From NCBI GenBank assembly GCA_036245525.1, contig BTPG01000006.1, forward strand, positions 88,442,139 through 88,506,138: a stretch of 64,000 nt of DNA, read 5' to 3'. This stretch comes from Semisulcospira habei (taxonomy: Eukaryota > Mollusca > Gastropoda > Semisulcospiridae). Both the position numbers and the translations under genes were made by a program. Below the pieces are notes generated by a model. It made no database searches, was not told where the DNA came from, and saw nothing but the letters and a program-made list of their open reading frames with translations. How positions within the stretch are numbered: the stretch's first letter is position 1; each line of letters begins with the position of its first letter. Positions 52,341-62,447 of the stretch are shown one piece after another.

Positions 52341-52512
52341 GACCCTTTTAGCCCCATGGTCCCATTTCTCAAATGTTGCCTAACTACTATGTACCAGTTG
52401 TAGGAGATGGATTGATCATGATAAGTCATCATAATGAGTCATCTAGCACTCCCCTTTAATAATCATGATGAATCCATCTCCTGCTGCAGGGTCTCGTGGC
52501 TAAAAGTATTAA
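52341..52512. repeat. Palindromic element, family 2 (eroded)
   Basis: GACCCTTTTAGCCCC at the left and GGCTAAAAGTATTAAC at the right; the central palindrome has been lost to a deletion (ATAATGAGTCATCTAGCACT). Confidence 0.7.
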
Positions 52513-52651
52513 CAGAGTTGAAAAAAGTAGTCATTTTTACACCTTCATCCATGAACATATTCAAATAAATTCGCTCATTTCAGATGTGCTAAAACAGACG
52601 TGCAGTAAATTTGCCGCATATCTGTATACAGGTCTCCAGTAAGTTTATCCT

Positions 52652-52855
52652 TTAACCTGAAGGCTGCATATCCCAAATTTCTGACTTGTCAGCTAACGAC
52701 TATGTACAAGCTGCAGGAGATGGATTGACCATAATAATTCAAGGCTGGTGCCAGATTAGCTTGGTGCCTTAAGGCGCCAAGCTAATCTGGCACTACCCTT
52801 GAATTATCATGGTCCATCCATCTCCTGATGTAGTACGACAGGGCTAAATGAGTTA
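52652..52855. repeat. Palindromic TTAA element, family 2
   Basis: TTAACCTGAAGGCTGC ... CAGGGCTAAATGAGTTA; arms TAATAATTCAAGGCTGGTGC / complement around GGTGCCTTAAGGCGCC. Its right end is ten bases from the donor of the exon at 52,866. Confidence 0.85.
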
Positions 52856-52865
52856 TTAATCTTAC

Positions 52866-52954
52866 CAGCAAGACCATCTGTCCACAGTACAACCCTGACA
52901 TTGATGGGGTCGAACACGTAAACTCCACAGCCGCTCCAGGAAAGAATAAACTCT
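52866..52954 (-). CDS. HPS5: HPS5 exon, last propeller blade
   Basis: Phase 2 in, phase 1 out; donor GTAAGA. Reads EFILSWSGCGVYVFDPINVR then VVLWTDGLA. Equivalent to vertebrate [20 protein letters not shown] and VLLWSEVKD. The acceptor is the first AG of a CAGAGAG run; the other two break the frame. Confidence 0.9.
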
Positions 52955-52995
52955 CTGTGGACACAGAATCAACCATATATGCTTATTTCAGTTAT

Positions 52996-53085
52996 TAACC
53001 CTTTGGCTGTTGGTAGCGGTTTTTGTCGCGATGATTCAGACAGGAATCATCACGACAAAAACTGCTACCGACAACCAAAGGGTTA
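52996..53085. repeat. Palindrome, family 3
   Basis: TTAACCCTTTGGCTGTTGGT and ACCAACAGCC-type complement; arms of about 38 bases, two mismatches, centre GATTCAGACAGGAATC. Confidence 0.88.
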
Positions 53086-53190
53086 ACTCTTCAAAGCCAG
53101 TTGACGCAGATTGTGTGTTTGAAATTGTAACAAATTCAGCGTCAAAGATCCCCAGCCATCAAAAAAACATGGACACAAAAGAGGTTTCAG

Positions 53191-53254
53191 CAAGAGATAT
53201 AGATCCTCATGAGCCCCCGCAAATGCGGGGGCTCATGAGGATCTATGCCTCTTG
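53191..53254. repeat. Hairpin palindrome, family 1 (copy 15)
   Basis: CAAGAGATATAGATCCTCAT and ATGAGGATCTATGCCTCTTG around GAGCCCCCGCAAATGCGGGG; two mismatches. Rightmost copy in the window. Confidence 0.9.
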
Positions 53255-53421
53255 CAGTTAGGTGGTATTACTGTTCATGGCACTGAACAAGACATCTATG
53301 ATGCATTCTTTTCCCTTTGTATTAAGTGCCCAAAAGACCAGTATGCAGTACGAGAACAACTGAAATCCGAAACAGTAAGCAAAAGATCCCAGCCTCAACA
53401 AAAGCAGACAGAAAGACTCAC

Positions 53422-53499
53422 CCAATGCGGAACATTTTCTGGAAGTTGACTGACTGTGCCCCAGAACATGGAACTTGTACAGCCGCATCAAGATCCACC
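53422..53499 (-). CDS. HPS5: HPS5 exon, propeller
   Basis: Phase 2 in, phase 2 out; acceptor CATTGATTTTCAG-like TGATTTTCAG, donor GTGAGT. Reads VDLDAAVQVPCSGAQSVNFQ then KMFRI, matching the vertebrate SQSLSFPKLLHL stretch. First visible exon; those before it, encoding most of the propeller, are not found. Confidence 0.78.
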
Positions 53500-53725
53500 C
53501 TGAAAATCATTGACGTAAATTGTACAATCTTTCCAAAATATTTCAGATAACTAACAAACAGCGCATTTTTTTTATATTGTTAATGAAGCTAAAACATGCT
53601 TTGATATCTCATGGTTGACAGTCCCAAAAATTGAAAAAGAAAAAAAAAAAATCCATAAATATGAATTTTTCTCTAAAATGTATTTTTTTCGAAAAATATT
53701 TACCGATGGCATTACTACTATGAAT

Positions 53726-53739
53726 GCTTCGCTAAGTTT
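53726..53739. repeat. Target site duplication of LINE in element D, left copy
   Basis: GCTTCGCTAAGTTT, identical to 56,090-56,103; a single copy is expected in an uninterrupted DIRS terminus. Confidence 0.88.
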
Positions 53740-56089
53740 GTAATCAAAGACACAGCGGACCCAGTAGACCCCTCCCCTGAAACACTTTGGGAAAAACTGA
53801 AAACTGCTATTGCAAAATCCTCTGCAGAAGTCTTGGGTTTCGCCAGAAAGAAGAACAAAGACTGGTTTGACGAAAACGATGTAGAGATCCAGGAACACCT
53901 AGCAAAAAAAAGAGCCGCCCATCAGGCCCACCTAGCCCAGCCTTCCTGCCCTGTGAAGAAGTCTGCCTTCCGCCTCGTCTGCAGCAGTCTCCAGCGCAAG
54001 CTCAGAGATCTCCAGAATGAGTGGTGGACCAGACTTGCACAGAGGACCCAGCTTTGTGCTGACAATGGTGACTACAGGGGCTTCTACGAAGCACTGAAAG
54101 CAGTGTATGGCCCCAGGCACCTGGTACAAAGTCCCCTGCGAGGCGCGAATGGCCAGGCACTCCTCACAGATAATACCTCCATCTTGAACCGCTGGTCGGA
54201 ATACTTTTAGAGCCTCTTCAGCGCTGAGCGCACTGTTCAAGAAGCAGTCGTCCTACAAATCCCACACCTCCCAGTAAAGGTTGAATTGGACGAACCGCCC
54301 ACCGCTGAAGAGACCCTCACAGCCATCCACCAGCTCAAGAGTGGCAAAGCAGCAGGCATTGATGGAATACCGCCAGAGATCTGGAAACATGGAGGCACAG
54401 CACTGCACAACAAGCTCCATGACCTCTTTCTCTGCTGCTGGGAGGAAGGAACACTACCAAAAGATCTCCGTGATGCAGTCGTTATCACCCTGTACAAGAA
54501 CAAAGGCGAGAAGTCTGACTGTTCCAACTATCGGGGAATTACCCTGCTGTCCATTGCTGGGAAAATCCTTGCAAGGCTGCTCCTGAATCGGCTGGTACCT
54601 GCCATCGCTGAAGACCAACTCCCAGAGGGCCAGTGTGGCTTCAGAGCAAACAGGAGCACCACCGATATGGTCTTTGTGCTGAGACAGCTACAGGAGAAGT
54701 GCCGCGAGCAGAACAAAGGTCTGTACGTAACATTTGTCGACCTAACAAAAGCGTTCGACACTGTGAGCAGGCAAGGCATGTGGCAGATCCTGGAGCGACT
54801 TGGCTGTCCCCCAAAGTTCCTCAACATGATTGTCCAGCTACACGAGGACCAGCAAGGCCAGGTCAGACTCAACAATGACCTCTCGGAACCATTCCCTATT
54901 CTCAACGGCGTAAAGCAGGGCTGCGTGCTGGCACCGACCCTCTTCACCATCTTTTTTAGCATGATGTTGAAGCAGGCCACAGTGGACCTCGATGATGACG
55001 ATGCAGTGTACATCAGGTATCGTCTCGATGGCAGCCTGTTCAACCTCAGACTGCAGGCCCACACGAAAACCTTAGACCAACTGATTCGTGAGCTGCTTTT
55101 TGCTGATGATGCTGCCCTCGTTGCACACACAGAGAGAGCCCTGCAGCGCATCACGTCTTGCTTCGCAGATGCTGCCCAGCTCTTTGGACTCGAGGTCAGT
55201 CTGAAAAAGACAGAGGTCCTCCATCAGCCGGCACCCAAGACAGTGTATCGCCCTCCTCACATCACCATTGGCGAGTCTGAACTAAAGTCAGTGCACCAGT
55301 TTACTTACCTTGGCTGCATTATCACGTCGGACGCCAAGCTGGACAAGGAGCTTGACAGCAGGCTGGCAAAAGCGAACAGCGCTTTCGGGCGACTTTTCAA
55401 GCGGGTGTGGCACAATCAACAGCTGAAAACAGGCACCAAGATCAGCGTGTACAGAGCTGTGGTCCTCACCACCCTGCTGTATGGTTCCGAGTCCTGGGCC
55501 CTCTACCGCAGCCAACTACGACTCCTCGAACGCTTCCACCAGCGCTGCCTGCGTACCATCCTGGGCATTCACTGGAGTGACTATGTCACCAACGTCGAGG
55601 TCCTTGAACAGGCTGAAACTGTGAGCATCGAGGCTTTGCTGCTGCGGACACAGCTCCGCTGGGCGGGGCATGTCTCCAGGATGGAGGATCATCGCCTACC
55701 AAAGATCACCCTGTTCGGCGAGCTTGCTACTGGACACCGTGACAGAGGGGCACCAAAGAAGAGATACAAAGACTGTCTCAAGAAGTCACTTAGTGCCTGC
55801 CAAATCGACCACCACCAGTGGTCTTCGCTTGCTGCGGACCGTGACACCTGGCGCTCCACCATTTACAAGGCAGCTGTCTCCTTTGAGGACTCTCACAGAG
55901 CTAGCCTTAAGGACAAGCGGCTCAGGAGAAAAAACAGAGATGCCGCAGCTCAGAACCCTGGCCATACCTTCCCCTGCAGCCACTGCGGTCGAACCTGCCT
56001 GTCTCGGATTGGCCTCCGCAGCCACGAACAAGCCTGCAGACGTCGTGGGCAACTCCTATAAAATCTTCGTTCGCGAAGTCAAGCCAAGA
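53740..56089 (+). mobile_element. LINE, 5-prime truncated, one stop codon, inserted in element D
   Basis: Flanked by 14-base direct repeats. It starts inside the protein, has 28 bases of 3-prime untranslated sequence (ending GAAGTCAAGCCAAGA) and no poly-A. The clade is not assigned with certainty. Together with the nested position this shows it arrived after DIRS element D. Confidence 0.88.
53743..56061 (+). pseudogene. LINE reverse transcriptase with C-terminal zinc finger
   Basis: One continuous frame except for a TAG at 54,208-54,210 (RWSEYF/SLFSAERTVQE). Motifs: KSGKAAGIDGIPPEIWKHG, CSNYRGITLLSIAGKILARL, GFRANRSTTDMVFVLRQLQ, VTFVDLTKAFDTVSRQGMWQ, NGVKQGCVLAPTLFTIFFSM, LLFADDAALVAHTERALQ (catalytic Asp pair), then GSESWALYRSQLRLLERFHQ. 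The last 25 residues, FPCSHCGRTCLSRIGLRSHE and QACRRR, form a Cys2-His-Cys type finger as found in several LINE clades. About 770 codons; the N-terminal endonuclease is missing. Confidence 0.9.
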
Positions 56090-56103
56090 GCTTCGCTAAG
56101 TTT
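56090..56103. repeat. Target site duplication of LINE in element D, right copy
   Basis: GCTTCGCTAAGTTT, identical to 53,726-53,739. Confidence 0.88.
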
Positions 56104-56489
56104 AACAATTTTAGCCCACAAACTCATTGTGTACCTGACGACAGGGGAGGCAACCATCCAGGGGTGTCATTACCAGGACACCCCGAGTGGCCTCCCCTGC
56201 CTCCCTATCCGGTGGCGCGCTCACCGTTTCCCGGCAGTCTCCGAGTCTTAGCTCAACTGCGGCAAGCGGGGAAGTCGGGAGGGACCTCTGAGTAATGCCG
56301 TCGGTAAGTATTTTTTGAAAAAATACATTTTAGAGAAAAATTCATTTATTTTCTCAAAATCATTACCGACGGCATTACTACTAGGAAGAATGGTGAATAG
56401 GAGGAGGGTGCAGCAATCTGGTACACCTGTCCCCTGCCTGAGCGCTCTGCTCGTGAATCATCGAGGCCCGACCCTACACGCCACTCCCG

Positions 56490-57400
56490 ACAATTTTAGC
56501 TAGGCGTTACCCATGGCGCCTGTGGCGCCGGGAGGGAGTGCTGTGCCGGCGAGATGACCCCCACCACTAGTGCCAGGTAGACACGCTGGCTGGATAGATC
56601 TGACAGGTCTCGGCGGGCGAAGGTAGACTCGGCCTGCTCACCTACAGCCACCACAATATTCCGCCCTGTGCCAGGCTGGTAAGGCATTGCTAGTAGCCTC
56701 TGCTTGACTTATGTGCTCGGACGCGCAATGTCTGGCCCCCCCTGGGGGTATGCCGAACGAATGACCCAGCAAGCTAGGGACCATTTGCGCCGAGGTGTCT
56801 CATCTGCCCGGAGCCAAGGGCAGGAATAGGCGTGTGTCTTTGTCTTAGTGGCGTCGTCTTGCGCCTGCCACTATAAGGCGCCCTGACCGCGTCGTGTAGG
56901 CGGAACTCACGGGACTGGTCTGTATCACTGATCGGACAGACGATGGAACTTGCGGTGCGGACACTGGAAGGAGGTTCCTAGCCCAAGTCCAGCCGGTGGA
57001 GTGCTGCCCTAGTCATCGACCCCGATTTGGAGACCGGAGGGACGCCCCGAGAAGCAATTTTGCTAACTGTGAAGCCGAAGCGATGGTGAACAGTCAGCAG
57101 GTCTTTTCGTTAGGTCTCCCAGCATCGCCAGCGGAAACCGGCCGTCTTGCCGATGACAGTGCTCGATCCAATCCGAGAGGTCTGTACCGGCGCTGGTCCG
57201 TGCTAGGTGTCAATAAGTGTCTGCCACCCGGGAAATTTGAATGATGCTGAGGGGTCTGATTCCGCTTGGGAACCCCTAAACGAACTCGGCCAAAATGAGG
57301 GTAGTCTGGTCTGTGGGGAGAGTTGTTCCGCTGCACATCAGGCCTGTAGTACTTTCCCCTCTCCCTCGTATCCGTACTGTCAGAGACTCCTTGAGTCGCT
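56490..57400 (-). pseudogene. DIRS tyrosine recombinase remnant (element D)
   Basis: Short matches only: AESTFARRDLSDLSSQRVYL with the catalytic Tyr segment damaged, VISPAQHSLPAPQAP at the C-terminus. Upstream pieces match loosely at the level of the HLGRxDPG-type segment. Confidence 0.6.
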
Positions 57401-57469
57401 GCAATCGCATCCAGTTGCTGTTACGTGTTATGTCGTAGTCGCAGTATGATATCACACCAGACGCACACA

Positions 57470-58490
57470 CGTAAGGTTCTTTTAAAGAAACTTCACTCAG
57501 CTGCAACCCGTCACACGTGGCTTAAGGATGTAGACCACACTGGAGTAACAGTTCCAACAATATTTTATTGCAGCGATGCGATCTCCAAACAATGCATTCA
57601 CAAATGCACCAACACTGATACAATGTCTCCTCTACAATGTATCCACACTTTTGACACACTGCGGCTATCATACAATGTACACACTATACACTGCATAACT
57701 CCATCACAGACAATGTCCGACAATGTACAAACGCGCTTCCCAGCACAATCTTTTATAGTATCTTTCCAGAATAATCTAGCAAATTCATACAATACAACCA
57801 ATCAAAACAGAACACGTAACCGAAACTCATAAATATAGATGAAAAAGAACTTTCTAGAATAGACTACAATAGTCTACAAAATTCGACTGCTAATTTCAAC
57901 CCCAATTTTGGGAAATCCCCCGTGTGTAATGACGTCACACAAGAGTACTACACAGTTCACGACCTTGCCCAAATTCTCCGGAAGTTTCAAGACTCCGCCT
58001 AATAGTAATACATACTGGCTGGTAATTTCACACGCACAGAAAACAGCGGAGATTATTCGAGAGGTTTCTAGACTCTTTGGGATTCAAATTCCGTTCTCTG
58101 TGTGAATGATAGCGAAACTTACTAAAAAGGTATGTGATTCATAATCAAGATAGCTCAAATAAATATCGGATTGTTTCCTACGATTAATACACACATGCTC
58201 CCACAGAACAACACAACCACAATCGTAACAGTCACATACGAGAAGCCTCTTGGTGCGAGTGCCGACTGTCGATCTGCCAGCGTGCCGCGCCAACCGCTCT
58301 GTGTCTGTACAAACAGTTGCTGTCAGTGTTGCGATCGTCTCGGATGCGGAGCTGAGGCAGGGATTTGCCGTGCGTCTCCAAAGGACTGTGATCCAGCAGA
58401 ACGGTCATCAAAGTCCTAATCACCATGCCATCCCTGAGCTTGTGGGGCCCCTAGGTACCCGTCCTGAGGGAGGGAACGCGTTGATGCATC
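57470..58490. other. Unassigned stretch between DIRS pieces
   Basis: AT-richer than its surroundings, with ACAATGT(C/A)-type short repeats at 57,620-57,740 and TTTCTAGAATAG, TTCTAGA motifs at 57,850-58,080. No coding frame or known terminus. Could be an unrelated insertion. Confidence 0.4.
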
Positions 58491-58701
58491 TTAACCCATA
58501 TCCGCCTGAGACTAACAGCTTCAATTTGTGCCCTGCCATACACAGGTTATACTAAAGAAAAAATAAGAATACAGCCCAAAGGCTTTACTTGAAGGCTAGG
58601 CCGGAATAGCGTGAAGCCTAGCGGCGCCAAGCCACTCCGGCGTTACCCTTTAACTATGATTCGAATGTATGTCACCCTCTGTTGAACAAGATGAGGGTTA
58701 A
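58491..58701. repeat. Palindromic TTAA element, family 2b (diverged)
   Basis: TTAACCCATATCCGCCTGAG to GATGAGGGTTAA; inner arms GGCCGGAATAGCGTGAAGCC / GGCGCCAAGCCACTCCGG. Roughly 20 percent changed from the copies at 3,359 and 24,278. Confidence 0.75.
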
Positions 58702-58984
58702 GATGACTTCCACCATACCTGTTGTTCCCAGGCGGTTATCCAAATAAGGATTAACTGCCCCCAAACGGCTTAACTTCGGTGAACAGACCAACCGGGGAAA
58801 TCACATGCAATGGTGGTTGGCTACGCAAGGAGTCCGTTCCTCAAAGGAGCCCATCCACGGCCCAGGCTTGTGGATCCCGTCCGGAGGCGACAGAGGAAGC
58901 AGCTTCCTGTTCCACTACAGGAGGACCGGCCTATCATCGGAGTCTCCTCACACGCGTAGAGTAGTTGGAAGGCAGCCGGGTGTA

Positions 58985-60432
58985 GTAACACCACCAGCAG
59001 CTTTGCTGAAGATATTCAATGACCTGCTTTGTGCTTTGGACAAGCGCAAGATCACAGTCCTTGCTTTGCTGGACCTGTCCAGTGCGTTTGACACTATTGA
59101 CCATGAAATTCTGCTGTGCCGTCTTCAATCTGTTTTGGGTATTGAAGGCACAGTCTTGGCATGGTTTAGTTCACCTGACTGAACGATCCCAGATTGTTTC
59201 TGTCGACGGCTGTCGTTCTGAGCCATCACCTCTTCGGTTTGGTGTACCCCAGGGCTCGGTCCTAGGACCTGTATTGTTCTTACTGTATGTTCAGCCCCTG
59301 TCCAACCTGATTTGTAGTCGCTCCATTTCCCATCATGCATTTGCAGATGATACGCAGATGTACAAAAGTGATACTGTCGAGCGAGCTGTGAATGCCGTCC
59401 AAAGCATAAGCCAGTGCACCGACCATGTCAAATCATGGATGACCATCAACAAACTGATGTTAAATGCTGGCAAAACTGAAGCAATGTTGGTAGCTAATCC
59501 AAGATTATCTTCGTCCCTGCCTTTACCGTCATCATTGTCTGTGGATGGAACACTCATTGGCTTCTCTGCGAGTGTGAGAAACCTGGGTGTTACACTTGAC
59601 AGCGGGTTATCTATGTCACAGCATGTCAGTGCAGTGTGTAGATCAGCTTATCCAGAACTTCGTCGTATTAGTTCAGTTCGTCACCTGCTGACCGTGGAAG
59701 CCACTAAAACACTAGTTTGTGCATTTGTGCTGTCCAAGCTAGATTATTGTAACTCTTTGCTTTGTGGCTGCCCTCAGATCGCTTCCAAAAAATTCAGAAC
59801 AATGCAGCCCGGCTTGTTGTGAGAGTCTGTAAGACTGAGCATGTCACACCCATCTTGAAGTCCCTTCACTGGCTACCTGTGTCCTCACGTATTCAATACA
59901 AGGTTATGTCAATCTGTTTTAACTGCCTTTCAGGCACCAGCCCAGAATACTTGTCCTCTTTGCTGCATGTGTATACACCCTCTCGTGAGCTCTGCTCCTC
60001 TTCTGATAAACGGAAGTTGTGTGTACCTTCTGTCCAAACTAAAACATTTGGTCAGCGCACTTTTGTTTATCAAGCCCCAGTGTTATGGAATACACTTCCT
60101 CTTGAGGTCAAAAACAGTGAGTCTGTCTCTGACTTCCAAGAGGTCGTTGAAAACTCACCTCTTCAAGCTTTACTTTAAATAACTGCCAGTGTTTGATGCC
60201 TGAGTTGTAGTTCTGCAATCCTCCTTGTTTAGACTGAATGTTAATTAGAATATAAATTATTATGTATGTATTGTTGTTTAGTTTATTGTAAAAGTGGTGT
60301 GTTCGGGCATTGTGTTTTGTTTGTTATGTGCATATGTCATTGTATTTTTAGTTTTGTGTACAGAATTTTAAAGTGCTTAGAGCTTTTGAGTAAGATTAAG
60401 CGCTACATAAATAATCATTATTATTATTATTA
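58985..60432 (+). mobile_element. L2/CR1-like LINE, 5-prime truncated
   Basis: Reverse transcriptase from LLDLSSAFDTIDHEILLCRL through FGVPQGSVLGPVLFLLYVQP and the FADDTQMYKSD box to NKLMLNAGKTEAMLVANPR (59,019-59,822). A last frame (59,762-60,178) reads RFQKIQNNAARLVVRVCKTE, FVYQAPVLWNTLPLEVKNSE. Frameshifts near 59,175 and 59,790. The 3-prime end, AAGCGCTACATAAATAATCA followed by TTA repeats, is the L2/CR1 hallmark. Different subfamily from the copy at 22.4-24.3 kb. Confidence 0.88.
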
Positions 60433-60705
60433 ACACTCTTTGCGCTGCCACTGACCCTGCCACAAGGGGAATCCGCACATATGTTGAGCTGACCTCCGAA
60501 GCACCGTGTCCGACGAGTGCTGTCCCGATCTCTGCACCACCTGCAGAAGTGCTACACGAAGAAACCCCGACCTTCTAGTAGCTGGAGCACACCCGTACCT
60601 TCCGCAGCGTAAGCCATTGTTTCCATCTGACACTCGCCAGCTGCACCACCTTCAACTCCAGCCAGCGGATGTATCTGCCTGCATGTTCACTCGTTGCTAT
60701 ACCGC

Positions 60706-61213
60706 TGTTATCGGTCAGGCACTCCCTGCCTAGGTGGCACATCTGGGTGCTGGTCCCCCGTTGGACTTGCCTCCGATGCCCAGGAATTCGCGTCGGCAGC
60801 GTTGCGTCAGCCAGGAGTCCGGGTCCTCCCACGCTTCACCATCTGGTTCCAGAAGACCGACCGTCCAAGCAGCTGCAAGCGCAGGGCCGAAGTTACTAGT
60901 AAGCGCCAAAGCCGACACTAGACATCACCTAGTCTCCGAGTCCGGGATCAGTAAGGGCCTACTGTAGCCTGTCGCACGTCAGGGTCTCAGCCCACCTCCG
61001 TGGTCTCCTTCTAGGCAGGGCTCCCGCATCACCAAGTAGTGCTGTAGCCAAAACTTCCATCTCTCCACCGCTGACTGAAGCGAGTGGAGACAATCCTGCT
61101 GAGGTGGCAAGTGATCCTGTGCTGTCGCCTTATCGTCTGCCAAGTCGGTCCAACAGAAGAATGTCCTCGCGCGGAGCCTTCCACCGCTGTGTTATCCCAA
61201 AAGGCGGGCGAAC
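60706..61213. repeat. Direct duplication of about 505 bp, copy 1
   Basis: TGTTATCGGTCAGGCACTCC to TGTTATCCCAAAAGGCGGGC; the second copy is 1,234-1,238 bases to the right with about 6 percent differences and a few indels. Confidence 0.88.
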
Positions 61214-61943
61214 GCCACACCGCCTCCCCTCCTACTTCCCTTACGATGCCTCTACTGTCCCCCACTTCAGCTGCTCCTGCTTCTCCCGGACAACCCTCGA
61301 TGGACGGCCTCGAGTCTCAGGTTCGGGTGTGGCCGTTGCTCCGTCCTCACCTTCTTCGCTGGGCGGATCCCGACTGCCTCACGACGGGAGATCCTCTCTT
61401 CTCGCCTTCACCCCAGGTGTCTCTTGTGCCGACGCAAGTCTCGCCACTGGGGGGTGCTCACCTGCTACCGAGATTCTACTCAGCCTCTGGCGGATGGCAT
61501 CCGGACCTTGGGGCCCAGCTTCAGGTGTCACGTCAGCGATGTCAGGAGCTTCTTGTCCTCTCCGACAGCGCCACAGTAGTCCCCTACGTTTAGAAGCAGG
61601 GCGGCACGCGGTTCCTCTCCCTTCCTCCTCTGCCAGGGGCTCTGATTGTTTGAAGATCGTGACATCGCTACCCGAGCAAGAGTCTTCATGGGACTTCCGC
61701 ATGGCCTGCCGACTCCATCATGCGTCTTGGCCAGCTTCTCTGCACCGAGTGGACACTCCGTCCGGACATCTTCGGGTGATCTGCACAACTGTGAGTCCCC
61801 CATGATCGCGTCGAGGTGGAATTGCCAGCTTCCCCGCTTCGTCTCCCCATTCCATTTCTGCTAGCCTGAGCAGTTGACACTCTCTACCTCTCTTGAGACG
61901 GACTTATCATCTCGCCGAACCACCTACGGTGCTAGTTCCAAGC

Positions 61944-62447
61944 TGTTATCGGTCAGGCACTCCCTGCCTAGGCGGCAAATCTGGGTGCTGGTCCCCCGTC
62001 GGACTTGCCTCCGATGCCCAGGAATCCATGTCGGCGGCGTTGCGTCAGCCAGAGTCCGGGTCCTCCCACGCTTCGCCATCTGGTTCCAGAGGACTGACTG
62101 TCCAAGCAGCTGCAAGCGCAGGGCCGAAGTTACTAGTAAGCGCCAAAGCCGACACTAGACATCACCTAGTCTCCGGGTCCGGGATCCATAAGGGCCTACT
62201 GTAGCCTGTCGGGCGTCAGGGTCTCAGCCCACCTCCGTGGTCTCCTAGGCAGGGCTCCCGCATCACCAAGTAGCGCTGTAGCCAAAACTTCCATCTCTCC
62301 ACCGCTGACTGAAGCAAGTGGAGACAATCCTGCTGAGGTGGCAAGGGATCCTGCGCTGTCGCCTTATCGTCTGCCAAGTCGGTCCCACAGAAGAATGTCC
62401 TCGCGCGGAGGATTCCACTGCTGTGTTATCCCAAAAGACGGGCGAAT
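61944..62447. repeat. Direct duplication of about 505 bp, copy 2
   Basis: TGTTATCGGTCAGGCACTCC to TGTTATCCCAAAAGACGGGC. Both copies carry the same reverse transcriptase scrap. Confidence 0.88.

Larger units (their letters stand above)
12616..53499 (-). other. HPS5: HPS5 gene span (start missing)
   Basis: HPS5 joins HPS3 and HPS6 in BLOC-2, a cytosolic complex that directs cargo from early endosomes to lysosome-related organelles such as pigment granules. The exons listed separately give, in order: the end of the N-terminal beta-propeller, the IKDVCLLKNEVYVL segment that follows it, a long Ser/Asp/Glu-rich linker (exons at 45.1, 44.0-44.8, 40.5-41.4, 24.8 and 19.0-20.5 kb), and the conserved helical C-terminus with WPGCMRLL, TPRSVTEWKHLM and NMLEKVDSYLWAKK. 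I align these by memory with human HPS5 (GFWPGYLILCL, ETVEEWKLLLHL, SMLEKCDRFLW). About 1,800 codons are visible against 1,129 for the whole human protein. All junctions but one agree in phase. The first propeller blades are not in the window. Confidence 0.85.
53661..57470 (-). mobile_element. DIRS-like retrotransposon D, left part, interrupted by a LINE
   Basis: Left terminus ATGAATTTTTCTCTAAAATG at 53,661, continuing at 56,104 after the LINE (TTTAACAATTTTAGCCCACA, GACACCCCGAGTGGCCTCCC). Internal complementary region 56,300-56,385. A worn recombinase remnant follows (about 56,500-57,400). The right end cannot be traced; the material to 64,000 includes more DIRS pieces that may or may not belong to this copy. 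Confidence 0.78.

Noticed and set aside
12401..53254. Family 1 hairpins as a CRISPR array, rho-independent terminators or tRNA-like genes
   Set aside because: They are dispersed singly in introns of an animal gene, have no spacers or T tract, and lack tRNA box sequences.
57425..57832. 135-codon plus-strand frame
   Set aside because: Thr/Asn/His-rich translation of short ACAATGT-type repeats; no homology, no splice or start support.
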